From Patiria miniata (taxonomy: Eukaryota; Echinodermata; Asteroidea; Valvatida; Asterinidae): DNA of 64,000 nucleotides. Numbering within the stretch: position 1 is the first letter of the stretch; each line of letters begins with the position of its first letter. This document shows positions 1-11,865 of the stretch, piece by piece. The stretch spans positions 12,996,262-13,060,261 of the forward strand of contig NW_024037055.1 of the NCBI RefSeq assembly GCF_015706575.1. Direction: 5' to 3'. A program made the translations under genes and the position numbers. The notes under the pieces were generated by a model that had not been told where the DNA came from, ran no database searches, and saw nothing but the letters and a program-made list of their open reading frames with translations.

Positions 1-6
1 ACAGTC

Positions 7-123
7 TTATGCCGATATACTACTGGGATTGTGGGTAATGACCACCTCTTCTCTCTCACCCTTGATAGATCTGGGTATTTTTAATAGCCTGCTGGTATTG
101 AGCTTTTTTCCATACGCATTCAT
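7..123 (-). pseudogene. Truncated 5' end of a Polinton structural-type gene (copy A)
   Basis: A 38-codon reading frame starts with MNAYGKK and contains a V-I-T-H-N-P-S-S-I stretch near its end before an early stop. The phrase resembles the N-terminus of a conserved Polinton protein thought to be a virion component, but that match is from memory of the family and not secure. Copy B (58775-58891) stops at exactly the same place, so the truncation predates the split of the two copies. It lies 22 bp downstream of the membrane-protein gene on the same strand, as expected in a tightly packed element. Confidence 0.45.
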
Positions 124-145
124 TTTATTTATACGAGTTTTAAAT

Positions 146-414
146 TTAAAGGTATCTGTAAGCCAAGTAACCAACCAATAGCATTCCTCCCGCAATAAAC
201 ACCAGTTCTTTTTCTATGTGTTGGTCGCTAGGCTCATAAAAATCTTCGAGTTTGGGTTCACGGGGTAACTCGACGTTTTGTCCGGTCATTTCGTTGTAGT
301 CATGGTAGTAACGCAACGCTTTGTCAACGTCGTAAAATGTTTGTTTAGAAACATTTTGCTTTCTGATACGTTCGTTGAGAAAATCGAGTCGTTTCGTTCG
401 TTCTCGTTGCCAGA
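146..414 (-). pseudogene. Polinton small membrane protein, 3' half (copy A)
   Basis: This is the C-terminal part of the protein seen more fully at 58897-59340. Reading runs through a charged segment (R-L-D-F-L-N-E-R), a Y-D-V-D-K-A-L-R-Y-Y motif and an acidic stretch, then a hydrophobic C-terminus (L-V-F-I-A-G-G-M-L-L-V-G-Y-L) ending at a stop at 146-148. This frame is the intact one: copy B has a small indel near 58977 that destroys the hydrophobic tail. The 5' half is lost to the deletion near 413. The function is unknown; the two hydrophobic ends suggest a membrane or virion-associated protein. Confidence 0.55.
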
Positions 415-420
415 CGCAAG

Positions 421-1158
421 ACTTATAAATACGCTTTGACGGTTGTCGACGTTGCGAGTCGATACCACGAAGCAGAACCTTTGGTTTCTAAAACGGCGGA
501 TTCCACCAGAGATGCTATCGTCAAGATTTACGCAAGATCTCCTTTGAGTTACCCCAAAACGTTGAGAGTAGACACTGGTACTGAATTTAAAGGCGCATTT
601 AAAAAATGGATGGCCTCAAAAAGCGTCGAGATTATCGTAGGTGAACCAGGAAACCACCGATCGCAGGGTATCGTAGAAAGATTTAATCGAACGCTAGCCG
701 AGAGACTGTTTGGACATCAGTACGCTCAAGAAATGTTAAATCCCGAGAGTAGAAACACGCAATGGGTCGAGCGATTACCAGGCGTGATCAAGGCTATAAG
801 CGATGAAATGACAAGATGAATAGCTAAAGCGCCATCAGAGGCGGTTAAACTAGAACAGGTCCGACAATCGCCGGCTAACCCCGTTAAAACAAAAGAGCAG
901 AATTAACCGCAAGGCGCTATGGTTAGATATTTATATTACCCGAGTGAGCAAGAGGGGGGTACTTCGAAAAGAGCCACGGATCCCATTTGGAGCATAGACA
1001 TCTTCAACATGGAAAAAAGAACGAGTCAATTTAAAATGATAAACGGTAAAAAAGTCACGACGGGTCCTACTCTTTATTACCTTTAAAACGGACCAAAAAG
1101 GAGTTTTGTGAGACAAGAGCTTCAAGTCGTCCCCGAGGACACGCAGTTACCGCTGTAG
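421..1158 (+). pseudogene. Polinton integrase (rve family), 5'-truncated, with stops (copy A)
   Basis: This is a DDE integrase fragment of the retrovirus-integrase type. The second Asp lies in the L-R-V-D-T-G-T-E-F motif and the Glu in S-Q-G-I-V-E-R-F-N-R-T-L, 34 residues apart. The N-terminal region and the first catalytic Asp are removed by the deletion near 413. After M-T-R the same frame meets TGA (817), TAA (904) and TAA (1084), yet stays recognisable: R-A-T-D-P-I-W-S-I-D-I-F and F-V-R-Q-E-L-Q-V-V-P follow before a final TAG at 1156. All three stops are also in copy B. The end overlaps the 3' end of the convergent polymerase gene. Confidence 0.85.
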
Positions 1159-1688
1159 TGACCAAAAGCCAGCGTGTTTATACCGTCCGGTAAAATGTAC
1201 CTCTTTGTGTCCAACGGACTCAACGATATGATTTTATGAAGGATGTGATTTTCCGATCTAATGTGAGTCATGGTTTCGTAATGAGATTTCTTGTTTAAGA
1301 TGCAGCTGTAATAGTGTCGGTGTTTTAATTTCTTAGAGGTGACCGATTTTGTGACACCCTTGGCTTTTTTCAGGTTGATGTCAGCGGTTAAAATGGAGTA
1401 CATTTTAGGTCTTATACAAACGACTTCTTTGATTATTTTACCTCCAAACTCGTCTTTAAATTTACCGATCACTTTCTTATTGGTTGGGTCGTACAAAGGA
1501 TGATCCGTCGGATAATTCGAAAGGCAGTATTGTTGCCCGTTTTGCTGCATATCTTTGTATACGTCGTCCGTGTGCACTACGAGTACCAAACTGTCTGTAT
1601 CTGTGTACATCAACCTGATTTTCTCTTTGTACTTGTCTTTCAAATGGTTGTAATAAGAATCGTACATCAGCGTCTTAGATAGATCTTA

Positions 1689-2309
1689 GGGCCCTGTCAC
1701 ACTTCTGCGTATCCTAATTCCTTATGAGTTGCGCATTGACTTTTTCTCATACGCAGTCGAACGCACGATACGAACCTCATATGTATCTCTATCGTTTTAT
1801 GTAAGTTTTATGTACGCAGGCAAACGCATGGTACGGCCCAGTACGCTGGATAGTTTTGGGCATGCACAAAACTACGCTGCGTACGCTGTTACGCAGGTCA
1901 TAAGTTATAAATACGCAGCGCATCGGTCCCGCATCAGTCGAGCGCGGTACGAGTACGCTATGTGTTCATGAGGGATAAGCCATTCATACGCGGCAATACG
2001 CTGACCTCCTATATTGGACGTATACATAGCGACGTATTGCGCGAATTAGTACCGCTCGTCCTGCGAGCGGGCAGCGCATTGTACTTATGAGAAACGCACA
2101 GATGGCGAACTTGCACACTGCATACGCAACTCATACGCATCTCATACGCAGTGGATGCGCTGAATTCGTAGTCTTGTTCGCTAGATGTGCGTCGCACATA
2201 TGTCAAAGTAATCAAAAAAATTCGACGTTTTTGATCGTACGGCTGCGTATTGAAAATTGTTGATAAGGAACTCATAAGGAATTGGGATACGCAAAAGTGT
2301 GACAGGGGC
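1689..2309. mobile_element. Miniature inverted-repeat transposon in polymerase copy A (TTA target)
   Basis: 621 bp absent from the matching place in copy B (near 60920). The ends are inverted repeats beginning GGGCCCTGTCACACTT and ending with the complement, extending about 45 bp with mismatches. It is flanked by TTA on both sides (1686-1688, 2310-2312), a 3-bp target duplication like that of PIF/Harbinger elements; copy B has TAA here, so the exact target is slightly ambiguous. The interior repeats the words TACGCA and ATACGC many times. No transposase is encoded. Confidence 0.85.
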
Positions 2310-2562
2310 TTAAGATACTCACTCCGCAATAGATCGGTTTGTTTAAAACGGTTTTAGTCTTGTACTTTTCGACAAATGACAATTTGCATTCTGAAAATGA
2401 CGTCGTCGTTTTGTAGCTCGGTTTCTCGATCGTCATCGTTACTGTCTCTGAGAAGGTAACCGTCAATCCGGTTTCTGACGTTTTCCATCATCTTTAATAG
2501 TACCAAACACGCTGTTATTCATGAGCTTAAAAGAGTCTTTCTCAAAATCAGAAGTCGCCTTA

Positions 2563-2926
2563 GGCAAAATAAAAAAACAAACATGTTTAGCGTCCTGTCT
2601 CTTTGACAAAAAGGAAGGAGGAGGCCCTTTTTTTTTTTTTTTTCTTTTCAAAATGGCCGCCCGACACATTTTTCAAGCCAACGCGGCCGGGCTATTTTTC
2701 AAGATGGTTACCAGCTTTTTTCAAAATGGCCGCCACTTGGACTCATTGACTATTTCCACAGCTTTATACACGGTATAAAAGTCTAAAAATATGATTTCTT
2801 TCGTCAGAGATCGTTAAAATTTATCAATTTTTGTCTTTAAAAAAAAAAAGAAAAAATAGAAAAAAAAAAGGAGGCGTCCTCTAAAAAGGAAGCGGGCGGG
2901 GACGCTAAACATGTTTTTTTTTTACT
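2563..2926. mobile_element. Miniature transposon with 8-bp target duplication in polymerase copy A
   Basis: 364 bp missing from copy B (near 61190). The 8-bp word TCGCCTTA occurs at 2555-2562 and 2927-2934, a target duplication of hAT size. The ends carry an inverted repeat, ACATGTTTAGCGTCC, next to A/T runs. The interior is low-complexity poly-T and Lys-codon-rich sequence and does not code. Confidence 0.8.
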
Positions 2927-5900
2927 TCGCCTTAGTTCGGAGTTGCGTGTTTTTGTCGATGTAAGATGCCATCCAAGGGGCTTGTTTAAATTGCAGCACT
3001 CGATGGACCTTTTTAAGTTTCAAGCCGAGTTTGAGATACAACTGCACTGTGACGTAGTGCAAAACATATTTTTGTTTAGGATTAAGTGTAAACGTTAATT
3101 TTTGCACGTTGCTACTAGGTTCAGTATCCAATAACTCGTTTTGATAATCAGACGTCCATTCTTTTGGTATGACGATGTTTTCCGTCGCTAGGGGATAATC
3201 GTTGTGCAGGTCGTGGAGATTGCCCGGGTATTCAAGGTCTACTTCAAAGCAGTAACCGGTGTTTGACGTTTTCTTCAGCGATAATATCTTCATGATCTTG
3301 GACTCGGTAAACGTTTTTGTAGATGCCCATTTAAAGTCTTTGTACGGCAGGTATTGACTCATGGCCCAGCCGTACAGATTGTTTGCATCGAGGTAGGTGA
3401 TGTAACTCGACAGCTCGTTAGGATTATGGTCGGGTAGGTATTTGTTGTTGGCTTTGTAATATCTCATACCACCCACGCTCGAGATACCACCTCTTTTTGC
3501 CTTTTCAAAAGATAAATGTTTGTCTATGTCTTGCAATAATTCGAGTTTAACTTCCGAGTGTTTTAACAAGGCATCCCACGACAATCCTGGTGCTGTGTAG
3601 TAATTAGCCGGATCTAACCCGTAGTTTGTAATACACGTTTGCTTAAAGTTTTCAAATACGCATGCCAGTAATAACGTATCGGTAGTGACGTACAAATCGT
3701 GATATTCCCCCATGTTTTTAACTTTAAACTCGTTCCACGTCAGTTTAGCTCTGTCGTAATCCTCTCGCCGTACATTTTCGTCTTTTAGGCTGCTGTAAAA
3801 TTGTTTGATGGGGGTAGGCTGGTCTCTTGAAATCTGTCAAACGAGTCCATGTATTCATATGGAAAAACTCCTTTTTGTAACAACGAGTCGATGTTTTGAC
3901 GATTAAAATGTTCTCTGAGTAGTTTAAACGACTCTTTTGGACAAGCTTTAGATAATCTATCCAACGAAGACGCCATCAAATTGAACGAGTCTATAAATCG
4001 CATATTTCCGATCGAAAACGAAAGATACTTTTCCGAATTTCTAGCGATAACTTGTATTTCCTTTTCGTCATCATACTCTGAAATACTCTGCATGATCAAG
4101 TGAGCGTCGTAATTTTGCAGATTGTGAAAGACGACCGGTATGGGGGTAAAACCTGGTTTAACTTGTAATTTTAGATTGCAGAAGGCGTGCGCAGCACCTC
4201 TATATCTACCCGTGACATGGCAGTGATCTCTCACCTTTCTAAATTTGTTGATTTTCTTTTTGCATTCGAGACATTTAGACTCGATAAATCCATTTTAGTT
4301 TTCGTACTGATGTTCTTTTATTTGTTTTGCTGTTTTTGTTTTTTTGGGTTTCTGGCACTGACAATTGCTCGAGTAATTGGGATAAATTGGTTTTTCGCAA
4401 ATCCAACATGTGTTTGTTTTTTCATGATGTTTTTTATCTCGCTCGTTAAATTTCATGGGTCGGGGTTTTTTAAATATGAAATTTATGTCGCTTTGTATTT
4501 TTAACATTTTATTTACAAACTTTGATGCAGCATCTTTACCTCTATAAGTCTCTTGATACGCATTGGTGCCGTCACATCTAACTACTACCAACGAGTAACT
4601 GCTAGCTTTGTGAATGTTTGTCTTTTGCGTGTTGTTCTTTTTATCGTCCGAGTTTTTTTCTAATATCGATTCAAAGTTGTCGTAAACTACAAACGGTGCT
4701 TTTTGTTTAAGCCTGCATTTTTTAAATTCTAATATTGGCACATCGTTTTCGTCGACTATCCACTCGTTATTTACATACTTTCGCTTAGCGGTAGGAAATA
4801 CAATCTTTGACGGATGTGTATCTATGCCATTACAATCGGTCATGTGTCTATCTAATTTTACTTGCGTTCTATAATGACACAGGCACCTTCGACAAAAATA
4901 TTTCTTACTTTTATGTTTTGTAACGTTGTAAATCAATCTCGAAAAATTATTTATCCAGCAATAGTGATGCTTGTCGCCCTCAGAAAACAAAAACAGATCG
5001 ATAGGTCGTGACTCTGCTTTGTAGTTTTTAGACACGTATAACGGATATATTTCCCCCTCATAACCGTATAAGTTTATCGTTAAATTATTTTGTCTTTCTA
5101 TCTTTGGTATCTGGTCGATCGGTGTTGGAAAGTCTACGCCTTTAAATTTGAGTCTGTCGTCTTTGGTGTATACAACAGGTTCTTCTTTATGAATTTTTAT
5201 ATTTAGGATCGTTTTTTATGTTATTTTTTACTTTATCCGTATACAACCCAAGAGCAGCTCTCAAACACCATCTCAAACACTCGTCGTCTTTGTTTTTAAT
5301 GTTAATCATCGCCGTTTTCTGTTTGATACATTTTGGTAGGTCAATATAAGAACTACCCCTCACGGGGTTAAACCTGTTGATGTTGATATACAACGCCATT
5401 ATCTTTTTTAAAACCCAACCCGATCCTTGATTCTTATACCTTTCATCCTTTCTAAATATCTGGTCGATGTCTTCTTTTAAAACCTTCTTTATTTGACTTT
5501 GATTTAAAACGACTCTCTGATCGGTAAAATGTGTAGCTTCGATCGTTTCGATCGTACCATCCGGTTTGGTTTTTTCGTATTTTATTTTGATTGTGAGCTC
5601 TACTTTTAAACCTCTTAGCTCTCTCAATTCTGACTTGATTTTACTTACAATTTGATCTTTGTGCGTATCAAAAAACTTGACTAAATCGTCGTTAAAAAGT
5701 CTAGGAATCAGTTCCCAGTTTCTAAAGTTATTTCTAAATCTCCTCGTCGCTCTGAACTCAGCCTCTTCAAAATCCTCGGGTTGCCTAGAGTTTTGAATCG
5801 CCGAGAGTAAATCTTTTTTCAAAAATCGACCTTTATAACCCGATGGGTTATTTTCCAGATCGTAATCATCTACAATCTGTTTGAGCTCATGAAGCGTCTT

Positions 5901-6062
5901 TTTCCTCAAGTTTTTAAATTGAGCTTCGTAGTTTTTTATCCCGTTGATGTAGACTTTACGCGTAAGAGCAACATTTTGATTGTACGGTATATTATATCGC
6001 TGGACGTAATCGCGCAGCGTCGCTTTATTCCATAACGATTGGCCTAATTGTATCCATCATTT

Positions 6063-8389
6063 ATATATATCAATATAATTTTTTTTTTAAATTTTTTTAA
6101 GAGGTGAGACTTTTAGATTTATATTAAAGCATCAGACTCACCGGCTGGTGAGAGAGAGATATTGACATTTTGGCGCTCCATACCTTTTTGCTCATTTTAT
6201 ACTATCCATCACACATCACATCAAAAGACTTGCGACCCCGTTCTAGTTCATGACTGTGTACTGTTAAAAAATTATGCAAGGTAACCGACCTTGACTGCCT
6301 ATTGTCCTCGGGTTGTATAGCTTATAGAAAAGTTATACATGTCACTACTAAATTTAGCTTTGGAAATTTCCAGAAAATCTTTCGCAATTCAGTATTTCCG
6401 TGTCATTTCAACATGATATGTCGATAGGTACAGATGTCAACGCTCAACCTGCAGTCACCAGCCAAAAGGTAAATTGTTTTTAACATTAAAGTCTGGTAAT
6501 AATGTAGGTTTTCATATTGATTTTGTTTCCTATAAAAACCTATACTACACAATCACTAAAAGTCTAGCCATCCATTAGTGTATGTGATGTTTCTGATCAA
6601 ACATTGAGTGTAAATGCTTATTTTTTTCTAAATGTTTCAGATGATGACCACCCATCGCAACCTGTGAAAAAGAGGTTAGGCGGCTTTATAACTTTGCGTC
6701 GGGTTTATCGCCCGAGCAAGATTTTTTCAAAGTACCGCTAATACCATTTTTTAAGTGTAAAAACCTCGATATATTTCTTAAAAAGTAACTTAAAAGTGTA
6801 CCATTTTGATGTATCTCTATGATATAAAAATTGGCCAAAACGCTTACTCACTAAATATAATTATGATGTCATAAGGGTATCGATAGTTCTCCTCTTAATA
6901 TAACGATGATGTCATAGGGGTACTAAAGTAACATGTTTTTAATAAATTTCAAACTTTGATTTGTAAACCTAAGAAAACGTTATTTGTTTATTTATTTATA
7001 AGTGACTGTAGACTCGCGCACCAGTCGCTGTGAGTCTGTGTTGAGATCTCCAAGAGGGTGACTGTAAATGGTAGCAGACCAGTAAATAAACTTCCATAGA
7101 CCCCAATGGTAAATGCTCCCACTTCAAAAATTCGGGAAAAATACTCACTACTCTCCAAGGTGTTCGAGACACACATCAAATTAAAGCTTATTTCATCATC
7201 TTTCATTTTCTTTTCAATTTTTGGGGGGGTCAACTGATGACTTTTTGGAGAAATTTCCATCTGAAGATGATCACCCCTGAAAATAGTCCGAAGGCCCATC
7301 GCCATTTTTTACGCAGAACTGCAAGCTCCCGGTCCTGTGCACGGCTTCCACCCATATTTTTTTACAAACCCTCAAGTTCAAGGGGAATCATTGGGGAGGG
7401 GTGAAGTCTGGTACCTGCCCCCCCCCCCCACTCCTATGGCAAAGTCTGGTACCCTCCACTTATACCTACTCGTTACAAAGTAGATTGTGTATCATTAATC
7501 ATTTGTTGTCTTTTCTTTTGATTGGTAGATATTGATTGTGCAGTCTTTTGGGTTGTTGATGGGTACGTGTCCAGAGCCAGATGCATGTATCTGTTGCATT
7601 AAAGGTAGGGTAAATCATTTGTCATTTTGCATTTTATTTCGAACACCAAAAGTACTCAAATTCTAAGATGGGTGTTTAAAAACTAACCTGATGAAGCTCT
7701 GTGAATACGATGTCGGTTTCAATTCAAAAGTTGCCGAGTCATGTTTTGAATTGCGCCCAAAATCAGCATCCAGGACACATTCTCATTCAGCTGATAGCAG
7801 CTACGCAGTGTCACGTACTGAGCTGACGAATCAATAGCAACCGCGCGCCCGTGTGCCTCGTGTCAACTCTTGTGTGTGCACCCATTCAGGGATTTGCCAA
7901 ATTACGAACCAACTACTAACTGAAATTTCCAAAATTGCGTCACTTGACGCATCATTTTTTTTTATTGTTTTCTTCACAATGACAGCATGCCAGAAAGAAT
8001 AATTTCACTAGTTTGCTATCTTTAAACCAAGTAAGGTTTTCAACAATAATTTTGTCAGTTTACCTTTTGGATAGCTGCAATAAGGTGTTTCACGGTAATA
8101 TGTGCCTTCTTGTTTGCGGGGCAGAAAGATCATGCGTTGCCAGAAGCGGGCACATTTTGGAATGAACGCATGATGACGTGGAAGCACCAAACTTTTCCAT
8201 TGACGATACGTACAAAGCAATGCGTGTAAAATTGCCCTGTGGGCAAGATGGCGCATAGTACCGTGAAACACCTGATTGAGCTACATGTACATGTACCAGT
8301 ACCTTTAAAGCTGACTGTCACCATTGATTGACAGAGCTCTGCAAATGGGAACATGCCTGAAAAATGGGAATAAAATGTCTCTCATGTAT
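6063..8389. other. No gene recognised
   Basis: AT-rich non-coding DNA with a C-run near 7422. Two short open stretches next to possible splice sites were seen (6430-6475, 6640-6675), but their phases do not chain into a gene. Nothing else is supported. Confidence 0.5.
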
Positions 8390-8540
8390 TACACAACGTC
8401 AAATCCCCTTTGACCATCTGATTGGTGGTCATTGATCACATGACTTCATCCCAACCCAAGACCTGGCCACACCACAAAAACAGAAGTTTCATCCAGTGGT
8501 AAATAGAAGTTTCACTGCATGGTCACACTATTGTACTATA
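8390..8540 (+). repeat. Dispersed repeat family 1, copy a
   Basis: About 150 bp (containing CATCTGATTGGTGG and AAAAACAGAAGTTTCA) recurs in part at 12085-12190 and, reversed, at 43880-44015 inside intron 1 of NLR gene 2. No coding potential. Confidence 0.65.
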
Positions 8541-8984
8541 TAGACTGGCAATGACTAGTGCACGTCTGTACAATCCGAGGGACTGTGAGTGATCCGAAGG
8601 CCGAGGGATATAGGACCCTCTTCTGGTCACTCACAGGCCCGAGGGGGGCATTGACATGCACTAGTGAGTGACCAAATTATGCCACATGAGTTTTATAACA
8701 CACCACTGTCCAAAATATAAAATAAGAGTTTTTAATTTGAACTGTTTTAATGCAACAATTAACTCACTCAGAGTTAAAAACCAACTGGTTCTTTTCAGAA
8801 CGACACAACTCACAAAGATATCATTCCCATGGTGTTGCAAACCTCCCATTCATTGATCATGTCCACAATGCTCACCATGCAAACCTACGGTCTCATTTGA
8901 CTCATAAGCAATTCAACAATAAGCAATTAAACACAATACGTGGAAGTTGAAACAGAGGGTAATGTAACCAGTCCAAACATTTGA

Positions 8985-9150
8985 ATATAGTGCCCTGTCT
9001 GGCACTATACTCTGGAAATTACGCATACGTGATGTCTTGATGCGCGTCTAGTTCCGCTGACGCAAATTTCATGCACTAGCCTATACTAGTGAACCACACA
9101 TGGCTGTGTTTCAGCCATCCATGATAAAGAACCAGCAAGAGATGTGTTAT
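8985..9150 (+). repeat. Dispersed repeat family 2, copy a
   Basis: About 165 bp starting near a CTCTGGAAATTACGC core and running to GATAAAGAACCAGCAAGAG. A diverged copy in the same orientation lies at 10650-10830. Confidence 0.7.
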
Positions 9151-9614
9151 AATGATTAGACAAAATTAGGCACCATGGGCTGACAGACCTGTTTTTTCAG
9201 TCAAAAATTTTGGGAAACACGCGGCATGTATCACTTATACGAATAGTGCGATCTCAAAATGAACTCTTGAACACAGAAAATACATACACAGACAAGCTAC
9301 AGCAATTCTGTAAATTAACTTGCAAAAATGTTCTCTCTCCATTGGTGTTTTCTTGGCATTTTTACGATGTCGAATCCAACCAGTTGACAGTGGCCTGCAC
9401 TGCTAGCGCGCTATCGGTCGCATAGCTATGGACTGGTTACCGCATTTTCATCATGTCTTCTAAATTGGCCCCTGCACAGCGCGGCGGGAACCAGTCATAT
9501 CCACAGTCGTATCCAGTCGTATCCACAGTCGTATTATAGTCACCGTGACATCGAATTGCGAATGGTTATATCGCGAAGCGAATTTGTAAAAGTAAGGGAG
9601 GTTTCTTTTGAAAA

Positions 9615-9815
9615 AAGCAAATGTAAGTAAGAAAACAAATAGATACAAGCATTTTTTGATGCGAAAGGGTTGTAGAAAGGTATTTTGTGAAGCCAGAAAA
9701 GATTAGTGAAGACAGCACGTAATGAATGTAAGTAAGAAAACAAATAGATACAAGCATTTTTTTGATGCAAAAGGGTTGTTGAGAGGTATTTTGTGAAGAC
9801 AGAAAAGACAACAAG
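9615..9815 (+). repeat. Tandem duplication of about 100 bp
   Basis: Two direct copies (near 9620-9700 and 9726-9815) share AAGTAAGAAAACAAATAGAT and the following ~70 bp, including AGGTATTTTGTGAAG. They differ by a few bases. Confidence 0.75.
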
Positions 9816-10649
9816 ATTATACACATGTATTTTTATTTCTTTATTCAATCTTTTTTATTTTTTTGAATTGCCGATAAAATGTTTACGGTCGCAGCCTAAA
9901 AATAGGGTCGGTCGGGTAACGGGAAGCAGAACTATTCTCTTTTTTGGCCTTATTACTATACCTCATAAATATTCATCAGGTAACTGCAGCATTTTATTGG
10001 TCAATTCCAGCAACTCAACCATGTGAAAGTTTTTACTATTTCCCCACATGTTTGTACCGGTACATGCGTAAAAACCAGGGAGGTACATGTACTATCACAT
10101 ATCTGGGTCGCAGCCTTATATTTGTTCCAGAACTGTGTTATCTCTTTACCAACGATGCATACGCTTTACATGCGTACCGTGGAGATCACAGTACAAGTAA
10201 GGAAAGTTGTGCCAGTCTGTTACATGTACATATGACATACATTAAAATGGTGACCGGTGGGGCTGACTTATTATGACGACTTATGTGGCAGCCGCCACTT
10301 AGTTTCTGGCAGCCGCCACATATTAGTGGCGGCCGCTGTACCAAAAAAATATTTTCACACGCACCAAAAAAATATATTCACACTCATTGAGTGGCACTAT
10401 CTGTCTTCCGTATGTGCGAGTCCCTCAGTTGCAGATGCTTTTCGCCGTGATGCTTTTTGAACTGCCATGACGTGCTTAAGTTGTTTGCGTATCTTCTACT
10501 TGCGCGTTGCATTTAGAGTACACTTTAAAATTCAATCCATCTATTTTGATTGTGTTCTACAAACACGCACATAAAATCAAAATGTCTGCGCCCAGAGCGG
10601 CTTCAAAGCATCTCCACGCGCAAGAATGAGGAGTTAGCGCTCTAGTAAT

Positions 10650-10830
10650 TTAATATAGCTCTATGCACTAGGCTTATACTCTGGAAATTACGCGCGCGCG
10701 ATGTCTGGAAGCGTGTCTAGCATTTCTAGTTCACGCTGACGCAAGTTTCATACACTAGCCTATAGATCTTAGTGAATCACACGTGACCGCGTTTTAGCCA
10801 ACCAGGATAAATAACAAGCAGGAGGTGTGT
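10650..10830 (+). repeat. Dispersed repeat family 2, copy b
   Basis: A diverged match to 8985-9150 (shared CTCTGGAAATTACGC, CACTAGCCTATA, GTGAATCACACGTG-like words). Both copies have an ...ACTAG inverted flavour at their edges, so this may be a small transposon whose ends I cannot fix. Confidence 0.65.
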
Positions 10831-10894
10831 TTAAATGTATATATAGCCATGTTCATGGGTGTAGTCATGGCTGTGTTGTGGTTTTATCATGTTT

Positions 10895-10991
10895 ATTGTG
10901 TGCTTGTGCCGATCAACCAATCAGATTATTCCTCAATTATTCGACATGTTCGAAGAATAATCTGATTGGCTGATCGGCACAAGCACACAAT
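10895..10991. repeat. Near-perfect palindrome, 37-bp arms
   Basis: Arms 10895-10931 and 10955-10991 are reverse complements with one mismatch (GATCAACC against GATCAGCC), separated by a 23-nt loop that itself holds a TTCGACATGTTCGAA-type inner palindrome. The DNA can fold as a long cruciform or hairpin. No gene is next to it; it is probably a foldback element or replication artefact. Confidence 0.9.
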
Positions 10992-11501
10992 ACAGCCGTG
11001 CATGACAGTACAGCGGCACTGGACACTTTTTCTGAAGAAGCCACTGAAATCATCAACATTTTTCATATTTTAGTAATTTTTATTCTGTTTCAAGTCAATC
11101 ACTGGCTTCGTGAATGACATGACTGAGTGCAAACTATGACGTATATTTAATGGAATCTGGGTTGGGATACTTCAAAATAATAGGAAAAAAATAACCATTT
11201 TGTGGAGGCCATCTTTTTAGGGTCTCTTACAATCTCACGTAAATTTAAGACGTAGTTTTGTCTCCAGCGTTACATGTGAATTCCTAATGAGCATGTCAGC
11301 TGGAGCTACATGTACTTAAGCTAGGCCGGCCCCAAAAAAGAGCTACTGACAGGATTGAGGTTGTGTTTTTACGGGCCCCTCAGCTTTAGCTTAGCCCCAT
11401 AAATGTGGCCAATTTACTGGACTACCTCCGTCAATATAGGCCACACCCGCATAATATACCCAAACATTTAGAACTTTGTAATAATTGGATTTTCACATTC
11501 A

Positions 11502-11865
11502 GACTTTTTTTGTAGTTTATTTCATTCTCTTTAGCAATCCGCAATGGAAAAGAAGTATCTGCTTGCTCAGACGTCTACTTCTCGTGTAATTTCAAGGCTC
11601 ATTTGCACACGTTTTTATATCTTTAGTCAAGGCACACGTGGCAACCCAGACCTGCCACGTCCACTCACGGGGTCTTTTTTAGTGCTAAGCATTGGACCTT
11701 ACGTGTGCATTGCGCGTGATCTTTTCGATGTTGGAATTTAGATACAAACGTGTGCAAACAAGCTTGGAAATTACATGCAAAGTAGACGTCTGAGAAAGCA
11801 GATACTTCTTTTGCATTGCTGGTAAGGGTGAGTGTGCTTCTAACACGTAAATAAACTACAAAGTC
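11502..11865. mobile_element. Foldback-like element with ~110-bp inverted arms
   Basis: The left arm from 11502 and the right arm ending at 11865 are reverse complements over about 110 bp with small gaps. Matching blocks include GTAGTTTATTT at the tips, AGAAGTATCTGCTT, CAGACGTCTACTT and TTTGCACACGTTT toward the centre. The ~110-bp spacer does not code. It has the shape of a miniature inverted-repeat or foldback transposon; no clear target duplication was found. Confidence 0.8.

Larger units (their letters stand above)
1122..6060 (-). pseudogene. Polinton protein-primed DNA polymerase B (copy A), broken
   Basis: A family B polymerase of the protein-primed type, read right to left in several frames (about 6060-5187, 5035-4295, 4234-3785, 3713-2935, 2466-1122). 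Visible motifs in order: a K-T-L-H-E-L-K helical N-terminal segment, the exonuclease I region (Y-D-N-F-E-S), a Cys/His cluster with D-H-C-H-V-T-G-R-Y-R-G-A-A-H typical of Polinton polymerases, exonuclease II (F-H-N-L-Q-N-Y-D-A-H), polymerase motif A (D-A-N-N-L-Y-G-W) and motif C (Y-T-D-T-D-S). Frameshifts and two inserted miniature transposons make it inactive. Coding similarity continues upstream of the first Met to about 6060, where the element is cut. Confidence 0.92.
1..6062. mobile_element. Decayed Maverick/Polinton copy A (partial)
   Basis: This block holds, in order, the start of a structural-type gene (-), a small membrane protein (-), a retrovirus-like integrase (+) and a protein-primed family B DNA polymerase (-), the hallmark gene pair of Maverick/Polinton transposons. 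It aligns by eye over its whole length with 58770-64000. Compared with that copy it has lost about 457 bp at a junction near 413 and gained two short transposons (1689-2309, 2563-2926). Similarity to polymerase coding ends near 6060, where AT-rich unrelated DNA starts, so this is a truncation edge. The left end lies outside the window. No terminal inverted repeats, ATPase, protease or full capsid genes are seen. Confidence 0.9.

Noticed and set aside
4187..4504. A 105-codon plus-strand hydrophobic frame, repeated at 62436-62753
   Set aside because: It is the antisense of the conserved Cys/His region of the Polinton polymerase, and appears in both copies only because the polymerase does.
6430..7606. 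Three splice-flanked open bits (6436-6475, 6651-6670, 7530-7605) as an upstream immune gene
   Set aside because: Their phases do not chain without stops, and no domain is recognisable.
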